Shown one piece after another: positions 43,031 through 56,335 of a stretch of DNA of 64,000 bases (its first letter is position 1; each line of letters starts with the position of its first letter). The notes under the pieces were generated by a model. The model ran no database searches, was not told the origin of the DNA, and saw nothing but the letters and a program-made list of their open reading frames with translations. Position numbers and translations under genes: made by a program. This DNA comes from Carposina sasakii (lineage: Eukaryota; Arthropoda; Insecta; Lepidoptera; Carposinidae), in NCBI GenBank assembly GCA_014607495.2, contig CP053152.1, forward strand, positions 11,515,899 through 11,579,898, written 5' to 3'.

Positions 43031-45479
43031 GATCGTCGTACTCGAGTTATAAAGATGCCGAATGGTCTCCAAGATTTGTAGTCGGTTTATGAATGTAGAA
43101 GGGTTGTCGGATGCAGCGGAGGGTATTATGATGATGTCGAGTCGAGAGATTTCCAGAAGTCAACACCGCGGATATGATGGAGAGGTTTAAGGGGCATTCA
43201 GGGAATATGAATTCTGAATTTTGCTCGCGGTATTGCAGCATTTTGTCTGAGTATTTTTATTTATCTTTTTATATCATTATAAATGGGTAACTATTTTCTT
43301 GTCTGATATAGTACACCAACAGATCATACTACTCTAGTAGCTGTACTAGCATTTAAGCTAGTCAACAACACTCAAAGGTGACGGTAACTGTTTGCCAGCC
43401 CACTAGAGTTTCAACCCTCTCTTAAGTCTGCATCTCAGAGTCCACAATCGCAGGGGCAAGAGATAGGTGAGATATTTGAGGCTAATTGCACACAGTCCGG
43501 TACAAGCAGGTGTTTGCCGAGGGCCCTCACGTAAACACGTCGGCAGCTCCTTTTGCTTCCGTACGCCTTTCAGCCATCCGGGCTCGACTGGAGGCGGCAC
43601 AACAAGGAGTTGGACTAACAACGTTTATTGTGATTGGTAATATTTTGGTTTTCTTAACAAAAAAAAATCTTAAGAAACCAAAGCTATACAGTGTTGCCGT
43701 TTGTTATGGATTGTTCCGATCAGTCCCCCATGTTTTGTTCATTTATGGGAACAGATCGGGAAGAGTTTAATCTGCTCTCTGTATGAAGAAGGGGAGATAG
43801 ATTAAACTGTTTTTGTACCTGTCCACCTAAGCAAAATAGAGAAAAAATATATAAATAATATGCCGTTATGCGTATGAAATGGTTGGAAGATTAAGAGACA
43901 AATATACAGTGATTGGTTAGTACCGCGCTGCGAAGGCTACATTAGTGACCCCAGGTTGATTATAGAATATCCTCTTAGCCCTTCCTTCATGGGCTCGACT
44001 CGGTTTGTTTAACTTAGACCTTTGTGACTGTTTGTAGCATGTATTGCAACACATGTGGCTTGTGGAATGCGGATTTGTAGCTAACTACTTCGTAGTCCAG
44101 TTAGCAATTTAATTGTAATGTTATTCGCCCTATTTATATTTCAAAGATAACGCGTAACAAAGAATTCATTAAAGTATAATATGCATATCTAATAACAGAG
44201 TAGCAAAGAGCTAGTGCCACAGACGATAAAATTTAAATACAAAAATGAACCTCAAAGGTAAACTGGGTATCCACAAAAAGCCAGCCGTTGAGGCAACTAG
44301 CTTGTGGTTGAAATATCCGAGCCCCGACACGTCTCGGTCAATCCTTTTGACACGCCACTGCGTCAGTGTGAACGGACCTTTGAGCTCGCACCTATGACCG
44401 CAAACGTTTTGTGTACACCCCCTTATGCCGGATAGATTTCGAAATAGCGCGCTATTTGAATTTAGAACGGTTTATTTGCCAGCACGCAGTATTTGGTTAT
44501 TTAGAGGTTGATTTGATGTTGGAACTGCATGCTAAAGTTTTATGGGCTACTAGTATTAATAATCGTTTACGAGCCAACATTTTTAGCTTAGACTCTTTAT
44601 TTTCGTATAAAAGAAAAAAAGCTTGGCCAAATATAGTTTCGTACCTACATTTAAAAATCCGACTAGCTCACTAAGAAAATATGTAGAGTATTCAAAGCTA
44701 AATAAACGTAGAATGCAGAAGTTAGATCGTTCTGATCCACTGTATCCAGCCGGCTCCAGCCAGCCAGAGAGCCTCGCTGCATATTACATGAGACAAACTT
44801 TCGCCGATTCCCTCAATATTTTATCGCAAAATCCTAACGATATGAAAGAAAATTGAATATATTTTAAAAAGTATGTATAAATATGTAGATTACTTTGCTA
44901 TTTAGAGTGTATTTTTGTAAGCTTCTAATTATATATCTCTTATATCTTCAGCTTTAGGTATAAAGTGCCTATATCTCATATATAACACAGTCCTATGCTT
45001 GTTTACTTTTTAACGTAAAATACATAGATAAATTCTAATAGAAATCTTTAGCTATTACCAATTTAAATCTATTTAGGTAATCCAAAAGTTATTCACAAAT
45101 AGCATTTGTAACAAAATATCAGAAGTTCTAGTTAAACGCATTCAAGAAGCATTCCCACCGCTGCTAGCACACAGCCGCGTCTTGTTTGCTCACGATCCGA
45201 ACTAATAGCTAGATAATGGAATTCGACATACAGCCAACTACATTTATTGCACCGGAGTGTACCCTGCGCTGATGAGATTGCACTGTGGACTTAATTTCAT
45301 TTCCTAATACACGCTCATATTTGCTCACCATCCATCCATGTTTGCGCGCCACCGCATTCATTTCGTGCCTCAGACGGTACCTTATTTTCCTTTTGTCTAG
45401 ACGAAATCTTAACGAATATTTAAGTAGTCACTTTATAACTTAGCCTGTAAAGCCAAATTATGTACTGTGGACGTACTAG
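43031..45479. other. Non-coding DNA
   Basis: Contains a small inverted repeat (gtttaatct ... agattaaac, about 43766-43807) and a perfect 16-bp palindrome aaatagcgcgctattt (44442-44457). Frames of 72-94 codons at 43403-43770 and 44411-44856 are not recognised. No repeat family is seen. Confidence 0.5.
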
Positions 45480-46040
45480 CTGAATAAATTATCTCCAAAT
45501 CCACGAATATTTTCTCATCTTTACGCGGCAAAATAACCGCAACGCTCAGCGGAACTTTCTATACGCCCGAAGAATTCCTTTGTACGAACGAAGCAATAAT
45601 TGCGGTATCTAACACCGAAACATCAAATGCGAGTTCAGTCGGGGTTATATCTCCAAATTGCTCATGTAAGACAAAATTAACCCTCACCCACATTAACGCA
45701 GATAAGTCGGCGAGCTCATTTGCGAGCCTTCCGGCTGGCGCTCGTTACATCTTGATATTCTTTACCCCTTCACCGATACTCGCACCACACGAGCAATAAA
45801 TGGCGCGGAAGGAGCCCCTATCTCGCCGCCCGATATCTTCCATCCGAATTAATTTGAGAACGCTCCAAAACGAACTAAGTTCGCGGACTTGTTATTTCTA
45901 CGTGCAACCGAGCGCGAGCACGCGAGTTCTAATCGGAACACAGCGAGATAAAATGGCGACCCGTAATTACCATAACGCCTTTCGAAGATATGTGGAGAAT
46001 CTTAATGGTACGGTGGCTTCGTAAATAATGGCCTCTTATG
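45480..46040. promoter_or_regulatory. Candidate regulatory block
   Basis: Unique GC-balanced segment rich in CpG, with cgaattaatttgaga and cgtaattaccataacgcc cores. A 74-codon frame (45800-46024) runs through it without recognisable domains. The function is inferred from texture. Confidence 0.3.
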
Positions 46041-47196
46041 GGAAAGTTCGTAAAGAGCAGTGTTTCGAATGTAATTTTAAGGGTTTCGTGGCTCACGTGC
46101 TTTCAGAATAATGTGTTAGACAATGAGTGGGTATTATAATGGCTATACATTTACTCAGGTGGGTATAAATTATAACGTCTTCACTTGTTTTCGCATTGCT
46201 TTTATAGAATTTTATGGGTTTGGATTCGATTGGAAATTAACCTTATTTTTCCCAAGTTCAACATGTAATATATTTTACTTATCGATATAGCTAAATGCTC
46301 TCATCTGGCAGACTAGTCCCTTGCTATCTGCCCCGGACGCTCGGTGACGTCAGTTGTCTGAGTTATGAGCGTTCCCGCGGTTCCTTCCTTACCACCGTAA
46401 TGAACTATCTACGGATTCCGTAGGTACCATTTACAGTACACAGCAATAAATAATGCACATCGACCGTTGGAATGAGACAGTTGATTCAGGTTCCATAGAT
46501 TATCTTCGTCGCAAAGTAGTCGGAAAGAAATTTTAATACCTATATTTCTTCTCTTGTTAGAGTCCCTGTGACCTACCTATTCTCGTATTAAACATAATAT
46601 GGCAAAAATCTGTATATCTTCACTTGTAATCAGTGAAATCTAATTATTAGTTATAATAACACTGAAACCTCAATTGTAAGTTCAGTCGGGTTCATTTCAA
46701 TCAGCATCAGCTTATTTTATGGACGATATAGATATAAGAGCAAAGGAATTAAAGCAGTACTTAGTAAAAGAAGTTAGTCTCGGTTAAAACTAGCTACAAA
46801 ACTTTTTTCTTACATTTTCAAGCTCGGTAAATACACAGTACATTGTTCTAGGTACGGTAAGCAGTGCTATCTAAGGCAGGATGCGCGACTTTGTCAAATC
46901 AGATACGTTTGAGTTATGAGCTATGCCGAATTGTGGCCCGCAGGCTTCGCGGGTTACCGATTCTTGCACTCTAGGTAATTAACTTGATATATACTTTATA
47001 CTATCTTAACTTTGTAGATATGTAGATAAAAATGCAGTTTCAACGGTTTTTTTGTGAAAATACCATAAACACTACGTTTACAAGTTTTATGGTTCATAAT
47101 TTTGAGCCTGTTCTAAAAGCGTAATCCTATAATAAGGAATGTCAAATTTTTGGATGGAGCAGAGGTAACACAAGTTATGATATGTAATTACAATCT
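46041..47196. other. Non-coding DNA
   Basis: AT-rich with a GC-richer patch at 46300-46440. No gene or repeat. Confidence 0.55.
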
Positions 47197-47485
47197 CTTG
47201 CCTACACTTCGTCTTCAGCTTATTGCAGTTCACTGCTGGACGTAGGCCTCCCCCAGGGCACGCCACAAGGCTACTGCCATAGGAAGGGATTTGCCCATAG
47301 TCACCACGCTGGGCAGGCAGGTTGGTGACCGCAGTCTGGTTTTTGGACTAACTATGTTGTCAACAGGAGAGGCGCTGCTGCTCACCTCCCGGAAACCCTT
47401 AATCACCTCGTACGATACCCACGAACAGGCATGGGGTGGTACGAACACTACTCTGCCGGAACTACGCGGAATACTTGCCTACACT
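47197..47485 (-). mobile_element. SINE family A with 12-bp TSD
   Basis: A minus-strand, near full-length copy (47209-47473) lies between perfect duplications cttgcctacact at 47197-47208 and 47474-47485. Its LINE-like 3' end (minus strand: aggcctacgtccagcagtga, then actgcaataagctgaagac) is at the left. Overlapping open frames on both strands (72 codons each) are SINE sequence. It agrees with the 20.3 kb copy in the head (gtgggtatcgtacgaggtg), which fixes the family's 5' end. Confidence 0.85.
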
Positions 47486-47999
47486 AGTAGATTTCTATCA
47501 CCTATGTAATACATACCAGAATCTATGAAAAGCGCAAAATTCTGAATCAGGTATATAAAATCTGTCCTTGCAAAGAGTCGAATCGCCGCCGATCCTCTCG
47601 CTTGTAAATTCGCACTGATATTTTATATTAATTGTAATATTTATATTCTATTTTACTATTCACACTCAGATAATACCATAAACATAGCACAAAGCATGTA
47701 GTACCTCAGGCCGCGTTCCCTCACATTACAGGCATAGTAAATTAGGCGCCAAAAACAGTCTCATTTTCCACCCGAGTGCGGCTAATTTTGTCTCGCTCCT
47801 GAAATATGCAGTCACCTGCGGGAATATACTGTAATTGTCGGATATACTGCGTCGTTTAATCCCAACTACATCTCCCGGAATGTTCGAGAATGCAGCCAAG
47901 ATTTGCAGTCTGCGGCAAGTTGGCCCCGGGCCTGGCACCGCATTATAGCCGGCTTAACTTCGTGCAACCTTCCCACGAACCTAATCCCGACCCTTGGTA
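47486..47999. other. Non-coding DNA
   Basis: GC-balanced patch at 47735-47990. No gene. Confidence 0.5.
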
Positions 48000-48310
48000 T
48001 CTCGAAACACTGAAAACTCGTTAACATTTTTCAAACCCTTTCGAGTTAAGTAGTAACACCCTCGGCACCTTCTGCTTCTTCGGCCCACTGCAAACAACCG
48101 ACAGGCGTCGCGGATGAAATTGCAAAAATGTAAAAGAGCTAATGTTTGCTCACCTTAAACCCTTCCCGACCCCACGTGCCGGCGTGACGAGCCGGATAAA
48201 AGGCTTTAATACACCCTCATCCCTTATTACGAAACTTGAAAAAGACAACAATATAGATCCAATGTGTCGCGGGCGCGGGCAATCATACGCGAATCAAAGG
48301 TGGCGCGCCT
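48000..48310. promoter_or_regulatory. Candidate regulatory block
   Basis: Unique GC-balanced DNA, not related to repeats in the window. No splice-site pair or domain. Low-confidence regulatory candidate. Confidence 0.2.
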
Positions 48311-49042
48311 TGGAGCTAGCCAAGTGTGGAAATGCCTTTATGTGATATCATTCTGTATGGAGATACCGAGTCAAAGGGCAACGCGTTATGAGATCTCAAA
48401 CAATGCAGATCGTGACAATCCCATTTCCTTCTGGGAGGAAATATTGTTTGAATGGTTAATGAGAGTGTCTAAGGTATTTTGTATATTGTTACTAGAATTT
48501 CCAGGATGTACATATCAGTCAGGAGAATCTAGATTTACACACGTTATTAAAATATTTTATGAAAAATATCTTATTTACTTATTCAATTTTTTATTTATCT
48601 ACTTAAGCCAGAGTTGCAGGATCACGAAGAAGATCCGGATAGCCACATTTAGCATAGGGGCTACCCTATTTTGGGAATACCTATAGCCGTAATACGTAAC
48701 ATACCTACCACGGACATTTAGTACGAAACTAGATTAGATTTTTTTTTAAATTTAACATATTGTTTCAAATAAAGGCCTATTCCATAGTAAAATTTGAAAT
48801 AATATTAGGACTATGGAGTCTATCTCCACGCTGACTGACAGTGCGAACATCAAGCAGTCATTACCGCCCCTGAAAAACCTCAGCGCTGCTTTGCAAGTCA
48901 AAACCCTTCACCTCAAGTGACGGCTGCTGTCACACCCTCTTCGATACACTGCCAACATTTTTCACATCAAACTGAAACAATTTTGCAGGAATGGGTTAAA
49001 ATTTGGTTAAAATCTGATGAACCAAATATTTTATTGAAATAA
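48311..49042. other. Non-coding DNA (longest open frame of the window lies here)
   Basis: A 140-codon plus frame at 48264-48686 has no recognised domain. Its second half is a hydrophobic run produced by AT-rich DNA, so I do not call it a gene. A GC-balanced patch lies at 48840-48960. Confidence 0.5.
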
Positions 49043-49270
49043 CTAATGGAAGCCCGCGACTTCAGCCGCGTGGACTGCAGAAAAAACAAAATGTCAAAAT
49101 TGTCTAGGATAAAAATATTTTTCGGGATAAAAAGTAGCCTATGTGTTAATCCAGAGTGTTAGCTAACTACATACCAAATTTTATTAAAATTGCTCTAGCC
49201 GTTTTTACGCGTAAGAGTAATAAACATCCATCCATACTTACAAACTTTCGCATTTATAATATTAGCAGGA
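49043..49270 (-). mobile_element. Helitron-like element, short form
   Basis: On the minus strand it begins tcctgctaatattataaatg and ends with a hairpin (ccgcggctgaagtcgcggg style, 49053-49070) shortly before TTAG (normally CTAG). The flanks are A before the 5' TC and T after the 3' end, exactly the A|T target expected of Helitrons. Inner segments gggataaaaagtagcctatg and ctgcagaaaaaacaaaatg (plus strand) recur at 10365-10560. About 228 bp, no coding capacity. Confidence 0.7.
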
Positions 49271-50039
49271 TAACATTTTATTTATGAAATATTCGTCATT
49301 TTCAAAATAAAGATAAAGTACTTTATGTGAATTAAAATACAGTCTCTTCAAAATACTCGTCCTTCCTTGAATAACCCGTAATTGATGCACAAAATTATAT
49401 TAAGATCTAATTCTAAGTATCCAGGTCGTAAAAATGGTGATAAACCAAATACTGTGGTCACACGACAGTGACTACTAGAGGTTGCGAGTACGTTCATAGT
49501 ACTGGTAAATATTTCAGCAGAGTTGCTTCAATTTGAAGCAACTTGCTTCAATGATAACCAACATAACCTAGAGTATAAAAAACCTCGTTACCTCAGAGTA
49601 CAAAAAACTTGTCATAATTTTTCACATTACTTATTAGGTCCCGCCACTAATGATCTCTGCGCGCGACGCGGCGGGGGCCCTCTGATTTATGTGCTCCCGC
49701 ATCCCGCTCAGGTGCGGGAACTTCAAATTAGCAGGTTACGCTAAAAAAAACGTATGCTAGAGATACCTTATAGAATTGTAGCATAAAAATATTATTATTA
49801 ACCCAAGACCACGGAAATCGTCAGATTCCCTGTTTCACCTCTGTTATCTGTAGTTTGAGTGTCACACGTTGCTGTTTTAGCGAAGTTTAAATTAAATAAA
49901 AAATCCTTAAATTTGTGGCTTATACTGCCCGTAATAATACGAATTTGGTACAAAATTTAGAACTATATAAAGAAGACATCTATCTTCAGCCAACCCGGTG
50001 GCAAAATCTGTCGAAATTAAATCAATTTCCTCACAAAAC
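49271..50039. other. Non-coding DNA
   Basis: A near-perfect 23-nt palindrome (49521-49543, agttgcttca ... tgaagcaact) is followed by one more gcttcaa. A GC-rich patch lies at 49640-49735. No gene. Confidence 0.5.
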
Positions 50040-50465
50040 CGATCAGCCGGCACATCGTTAACGCACGAGGAACATGTCGCCGCGACGCGTCTCTCCGCAA
50101 ATTGACATTCAATCAGTGTACCAACATTGTTTCCCTATCAATCCTTATTGGGAGTGCGCACACGCGCCGATATGCCGCCATCAAAACGCAATTTGTTTAT
50201 GAAAATTTATTGTATTCGCCATTACCGCGGATTCTTTTCCTACGGGAGCGACCCCGGAACGAAATCACCTTATTCAATTCCCTTTTTGCATACATCACAC
50301 GCGGAGGGGAACATGGAGGTTTTTGTCTGAACACGTGAATCGCGTTTGGAACCCGTGTAGCGTCTTATTAGTCGGGATTGCGTAAAGAATTTCCGTAAAT
50401 CGCCCTCCGGGTGTACACCTTCTGTCTTGTGTATTCGATTTCGAAGTTTAGCTGTCAGCACATTT
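50040..50465. promoter_or_regulatory. Candidate regulatory block
   Basis: Unique GC-balanced DNA with open frames of 63-78 codons on both strands but no domain. Its composition differs clearly from the AT-rich flanks. Confidence 0.25.
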
Positions 50466-53155
50466 CATTTAGTCTGAAAAGAATACATACATCTTTAGGT
50501 ATATTATCCAGAAATTGTAAAAAACACAGCGTAATAACAAAAGGGGTAATTTAAGCAAAAAGCTATGAATATAGCCCACTATAAAGAACTATACACAAAT
50601 TTTGAGACTTTTACACTCTTTACATATATCTATACAATATGAAACTCAACCTATTATTCCCAAAGTGAATGGGCAGAAATGTGCAATTTACACACCCACT
50701 TTTCATTAGTTAAGTCCCACGTGGTAAGATACTACCTAATATTTATTTAAAAAATATTGAACTATTTTCTTGGACATAAAAAGTGGTTACATTTCTAACC
50801 CAAAACATAGGATACAAAAAATAAAATAACACGTTCACCTCTTACGTCTCCACCGCTAAACCCGAAAACAAATGACGTATCTCCGAAAATTCGAATTGCA
50901 AATTCCACGAAAATCATTTATCAGCTCGGAATTAGCGCATCACATGCTTTCGTCTGATACGATGCGATCGTTAGTGGAGCGCGCGATATGACATCGCTCC
51001 CTTCTGCCAAGGATTTGGGAAAAGAATCGGCGCATATATCACCGTTAATAGGGTGGAGAGAGCACTACTTATGCCTAATGTGACAAGGAAACATGCTACT
51101 CGATTCGAATGCGTGGATACGCTGGATTGGGTTTTATATGGAATATGAATTATTGCGAGTCTAGGGTGCAGATGTAATGTTGTTTACACCTGTTAACGGC
51201 ATGATACTAAAAACATACATTATGAATTTATCAAACGTCATGGACCTCAAGACTTTGTCCGCGTACACTTTAGAATTCCCGTTCCCATGGGAAATCCTTT
51301 CTTATGCATATATCGTACAAAAAATACCGGTCTCTTAGGGGTTGTGCGTTGATTCGTCAGTCAGTCATACAGGACAAAGTATTTTATATAGATAAAAGTA
51401 TACGTTAACCTAACCTACCTACTTAACCTAAGTGTTCCCAAAACATCTGGGGCGATACAAAAATGCATCATTACATTAACCCCTTTTACAAAACATAATA
51501 GTAAAGCTGTAAGCTCGTAAAAATAATGCGGCAAAGACGTCCCGTAAAAAGATACGATGTCGGTAAATATGGACAGGCGATGTCTACACGTAATCATGGC
51601 AAAATAGCGTTACGACGTTTTTACCGCAAGGAGTCGTGCTTTTTGTTGATACGCCTTGATAGAATATGCATGTGATACCCAACCTAAAAATGCAGAATGA
51701 CCTTTAGGAAAGAGGAAAAAGTATTGTTTACGTTATTTTGTTTGTCGAGTAAACAGGGTCGCAAGCAATTGTGTTTACTGTATAATTGTGAATACGTGCG
51801 GTTCCATGTAACTTAATAAGAGTAACATGTTTCTTTTTTGATGGTACTGTGTAAAATCTGTTTTACTCAAATGTCACTTAAACTTTATCCTCTATTTAGT
51901 AAAATACTTCAATTAACTTAGGTCTTAGTATAAACAGTTTCTTTTTACAAAATTCAAATCTTTTTCCCCTTGTACGTGCTAAAAGTTATACAACGTACAT
52001 AATCAAACTTCTTGAGAGCTTCTACCTCAAATCAGCTGAAGATTATGCTAAATACTTGTAGGTATTATTACCCCTACACTCTGAGCATACATAACTAGAT
52101 GATACAAGGACCCCTCGCTAAAAAGCTGTTATATTTTCAACACATGATTATGTAAAAGAATTCCGAGATTTAGACGAACGAGGGAAGCAAATGCGAATCG
52201 TTAAGGTTGTCAACACATGTAACTGTTCGAGTGCTAACTATTTTTTAAAACATTTCTACTGATATTTGACATTTTATTTAAATTTTGAAATTACGATAAG
52301 AAGAAGAAGCAACTTCAGATTATCAATCGATCGGAATAAGTCAACCGTCACTGATTCACCTCATTCCCTTTTTTTAAAATCATATTGTCATATAAATTTT
52401 TTTTACTACATTACTCAACCGATTTGTTGGCCACATCTGCACAAAGCCTAAATATCGAGATCTCTGCCATTTGCATCTCCGCTGTTCCGCGGGAACCGTT
52501 TCTCACGAAGACGCATTATCGCATTATGTCGCGTATGCCACACTCCGCGTACTCATTGTTTTTGTAAAACAAATCAGGGAGAGAACAAGCTTTTTCTGAA
52601 AGCGAAATGCAAATTGATTTCCTTGGTAGGGGCTTTATTGACGCAATTCTAATGTGCCTCGCGAGCATATAAATAATCCTTTTAACTCTTTTATATGTAT
52701 ACAGCCTGAATTTATACAAAAAAATAGTGAAAGGCGACTTATACTAGGTTACTTCCTTTTGTTTACTTCAAAAATAGTTTCTTAAATAAATCGTAAAAAA
52801 ATATTTCATATTTTTCCTTAATAATCTCGCAATCCGTATAACAAACGATTTCCTCGTCAAGTTAATAATACTGAAACAAATTGGCTAAAAGTCGTCGGAG
52901 CAGCATCAACACGATTAATCAAAACATTCGCCAGTTAAAAAATTAAGGGAGCAATCCTTTTTGAGATTATTAATTATTATTATTTAAATCTAAGAAACGA
53001 AATATATAATTCGCAATAACCCGTTTGGACGGATAAGAAAAAGGGATGGTGGCCATTAGCATATAATGACAGTAATTAAAATACACAAATAGAGCTATAA
53101 AGAAGGCTCTACGTTGAAGGGTGGCTTCATCATTCGCGCTGAGGATTTATATATT
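50466..53155. other. Non-coding DNA
   Basis: AT-rich. A 'gactttgtccgcgtacactt' at about 51252 may be a worn Helitron hairpin. A patch at 52480-52560 is GC-balanced. No gene. Confidence 0.5.
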
Positions 53156-53320
53156 TATACATTGCAAATATTTTGAGAGACGGCAGAAGCCGCGGCGGAA
53201 TTAAGAAGAGCATTGTTTAATTTATTAATTAATAGAGCCGGTGGGGCGAGATGACGACTGACAATCGAGGAGTGTGAATTAGCATACTCATTGGCGAGAT
53301 GAACTGTATTAGCTTTTACT
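53156..53320. promoter_or_regulatory. Candidate regulatory block
   Basis: Unique DNA with tttaatttattaattaatag next to GC-rich agccggtggggcgagatgac. Suggestive of conserved non-coding DNA, but unproven. Confidence 0.25.
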
Positions 53321-53429
53321 AGCAAGCAGTCGCTTCTCCGTTCGTAGGTATTTAAAAGGCATGAAAACTTCGCAGTTGTAATTTTTGTACATAAAATTGT
53401 GTATAATCAATTATTTTGTAGGTACTAAT

Positions 53430-53880
53430 GCAAGGGCTTCACTAGAATACATCAGCTGTATCTCCTTATGTGTATGTCGTAAGAGTCGACTAAGGAACAT
53501 GTAATTCTCTATTGCAATAAGCTAGCAATAAAATAAATAATGTCACTAGTCATTCATTCATCACTAGTCATAGGCAGAGCACCAAGGGCCGATAGAACCG
53601 CATGGTGCCACTTCTGACCAATTTTTAGGGTATAGTTGAAATGTACAAGTTCGGTTAGTAGTGACAGGTGGCAAGCCCATCGCCTACAAAACACCAAGAC
53701 CCTCTTGTCCCTCTACTGGCTTGTACAGTATGCCCGGGAAGAGAAGCAGCTGTACATAGTATTACACGTAATTTTTCACTCCCAGAGCAGCATCGAAGAT
53801 TTACATCTGCCCCCAATATGATAAACATAGCTGTGGGATCTTCTTTATGATCCTCCAGTTTTAGGTACCTCTGTATGTAA
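53430..53880 (-). repeat. Family C interspersed repeat (longest copy)
   Basis: It is made of a 53440-53500 part (cagctgtatctccttatgtg, gtcgtaagagtcgactaagg) and a 53570-53880 part (ggcagagcaccaagggccga, ggtgccacttctgaccaat, acccagagcagcatcgaaga-type line, tttacatctgcccccaatat, gtgggatcttctttatgat). It shows that the fragments at 9.7, 22.0, 35.4, 38.8 and 58.6 kb belong to one family or composite. No coding sequence is recognised; open frames of 60 codons are incidental. Confidence 0.6.
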
Positions 53881-54085
53881 TCAATTATTAAAAAAAAAAA
53901 TTATATTGAGTTCTATTATCTTTCTATAAACTTTTCTATACTTGGTATACTCACCATTTCTAACACTTGCATCTTTCCGCATTTCAAAATAGTAAACAGA
54001 ATAAAACTTAAGTGCATCTAACAAATGAAATAAAACACAAATGCTAAGTACCTACTACAATTCAATTGTATATTTGTACAAATCC
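53881..54085. other. AT-rich non-coding DNA
   Basis: No feature beyond a poly-A run near 53890. Confidence 0.5.
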
Positions 54086-54530
54086 TTTCCTTGAAATCAT
54101 CATGTCAGTCATCTTCATAATGGATAAATTAGGCAAATTCCCGGCGAGGCTTACGGACAATCCTTTTCCTTGAATTATTTCACTTCATCCCTCTCGGCCC
54201 AGCGCCTCGCAGACAATGGCGGCTAATTACGAGATGTAAGACTTTATTAACGCAATCGGGCGGTTATTAACATAAAAAAATAATATTTACTGAACCCGGC
54301 CCCGGAGAAGGCGTTTAATTTACGAATATTGCGCATTAGCCTCACAGCCAACCCTTCTACAAATAATTGCAGCAATGCTACGTCTTGAGCGATGGGATAA
54401 GATCCGAGATTAAAGCTCATCAGGAATGTTACGAGTGCAGCAGAATTTACCATTCTAATAGCAGGCATTACAATTTTCGAAGCGCAAAACGCCATCATTA
54501 GTATTTCGGCCGCGCTCTCCTCAAAACACT
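54086..54530. promoter_or_regulatory. Candidate regulatory block, motif shared with 25.0 kb
   Basis: Unique GC-balanced DNA. cgcctc (54203-54208) followed by CGGCTAATTACGAGAT (54220-54235) mirrors the arrangement at 25052-25080. gactttattaacgcaatcgg follows, a Hox/caudal-like site. An 83-codon minus frame is not recognised. Confidence 0.35.
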
Positions 54531-55029
54531 CTTAAATTAGCCTAGAAATAATCTATTGATATTTTAATCAAGCATCCCTCACATTTTCAATATTAGCATA
54601 TAAATAGCGAATAGAATATGACATCAGCATTTTAATTTTCAGATATTACGAAGCGATTTACAAATTAGCGGGTAAGAAAAACGCTGCGGAAGCCTTGAGA
54701 GGGTCGACCTGCCGCAGATGTTCTATTTAAATGTAAATTCGTCGACACGCCGACGACACGGTTAAAAAAATCATTTTGAATGAAAATATTTGACGAGTTC
54801 AACGATGTCCCTTAGTTTGAAAAATAATAGGAGTCAGTTTTATAGACAATAGCTAGATGACGCTGGTAAAGATAGAACAGTAGAGAAGCTAATTTCCTTA
54901 ATAAACAAAGTATATAAACGAAAAGAAAAAATATTCAAAATAAATATGCTAAATTGCTTAACAACGATACTGAGCTTGACACACGGAAGGAGAAATTAAC
55001 TAATTTTTACGACAGCATTTAATCAACGC
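54531..55029. other. AT-rich non-coding DNA
   Basis: No feature seen. Confidence 0.5.
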
Positions 55030-55345
55030 TCCACAACAAATACGGAGGGTGACAATTTCAGGCGGTGGCGAAAAAAAGCGAAAAGAAAGAACTCTTTTGA
55101 GTGGAAAAGGCAACAATAAGAGAAAGAATTGCGGGAAAAGGTCGTCGGCGGAAGTGGAAGTGACAGATCGTCGACAATGGTGGAAAGTCACACCTCTTGT
55201 TTACGGGGCCCCGAGCACGCCTGAATTAGCTATCATTTACTTAAGTACTCTATATAATTAAGCGGAACGGCCATTAGTGTCGCCAGGGGTCGAGAACGCT
55301 CGTATTCTTTTCATGGGTCCTTCTAATTGCGACTGTTAGGAGACC
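55030..55345. promoter_or_regulatory. Candidate regulatory block
   Basis: Purine-rich unique stretch (55060-55150) followed by GC-balanced DNA with ggccattagtgtcgcc. A 70-codon plus frame made of Lys/Arg-rich sequence comes from the purine tract, not a recognised protein. Confidence 0.25.
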
Positions 55346-56155
55346 GTGTGTGCTTTCCTTTTCTGTGATCACGTCCTATCACTTCCTTTCACCTTATTTG
55401 CTGTACAGTAAACGCAATAGAAACTAATAAGGCTTTATAAAGAAAAGCTCATTAATCCCCTTTGCATCTCGAATTAACGAATCGATCATAATTGATTAAG
55501 TACTACGTCGGCTAAGGAGAACCACAAAGGAGCCCAATCGGACCAGCTTGGAGGAAAACAAAAACAAACGTCTCCCCTCGTTTTTTGACCGAGTCGTAAG
55601 CGAAATCTGGCTTTGTTCATTTACTTGGTAAACCGATAATTTCATTAAACAACAAAGTGGGACTCGGCGGCAGCGTTGGTAAACACGGCAAGAAGCCAAT
55701 GTCCCCTAAGATGAGAAATTTATTTGGAGAAAAAATCTGGTCTTGCCTTTGCGTATCAAATTAAGATACTCCCCCGACATATAACGTCCTACCTACTGTA
55801 ATTTTAAAAAAATAATGTAATTGCTGGGAGAAATCTCTTAAAGAGATAAGCTCGCCTTTGTACATTCTCTGTGTAACTATGTTAAGTAACTATATTCTCT
55901 AATGTTTGTGTAAAGAATACAATAATGTTTTACTTATTTTTTTAATAATTGTAACTACGATCTGGCATAATATATATAAACATAATATGTACATACCATG
56001 TACATACCTAACCTCTTCCTTTTCTAAACCTTGTACAAACAAACATTTGAAATATCTACGACTGCCTGTCTTAACCCTACGGTCAACGGTTCGGTTAATT
56101 TTGCTCGCGTAACTTAAAACGGTTGCATTCCGAACGTGAAAAATATCGCAGAGTA
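55346..56155. other. Non-coding DNA
   Basis: Mixed composition. A 99-codon minus frame at 55899-56198 has no recognised domain. Confidence 0.5.
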
Positions 56156-56335
56156 ATTTCGAACATTTCGGGCTACTCGTATTAAAGTTAGGGGGCAAAT
56201 TAGGCGGGCCCCCGATATATTGCGTTTGTTCTTTTGATGCCGCCGGTGAAGGGTTAATGCCAAGAATGCTTTGCTTTTTATACGACCTCCAATAAACTGG
56301 GGAGAGGTCGTATAGACGTTATATAGATGCGGTCA
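56156..56335. promoter_or_regulatory. Candidate regulatory block with hairpin
   Basis: GC-rich unique patch, then an 11-bp stem tatacgacctc / gaggtcgtata (56279-56289 and 56304-56314) with a 14-nt loop. Could be regulatory or an RNA hairpin; no evidence beyond sequence. Confidence 0.25.

Noticed and set aside
48264..48686. 140-codon open frame, the longest in the window
   Set aside because: No recognisable domain; its second half is low-complexity hydrophobic sequence from AT-rich DNA, and there are no splice-site or promoter signals.
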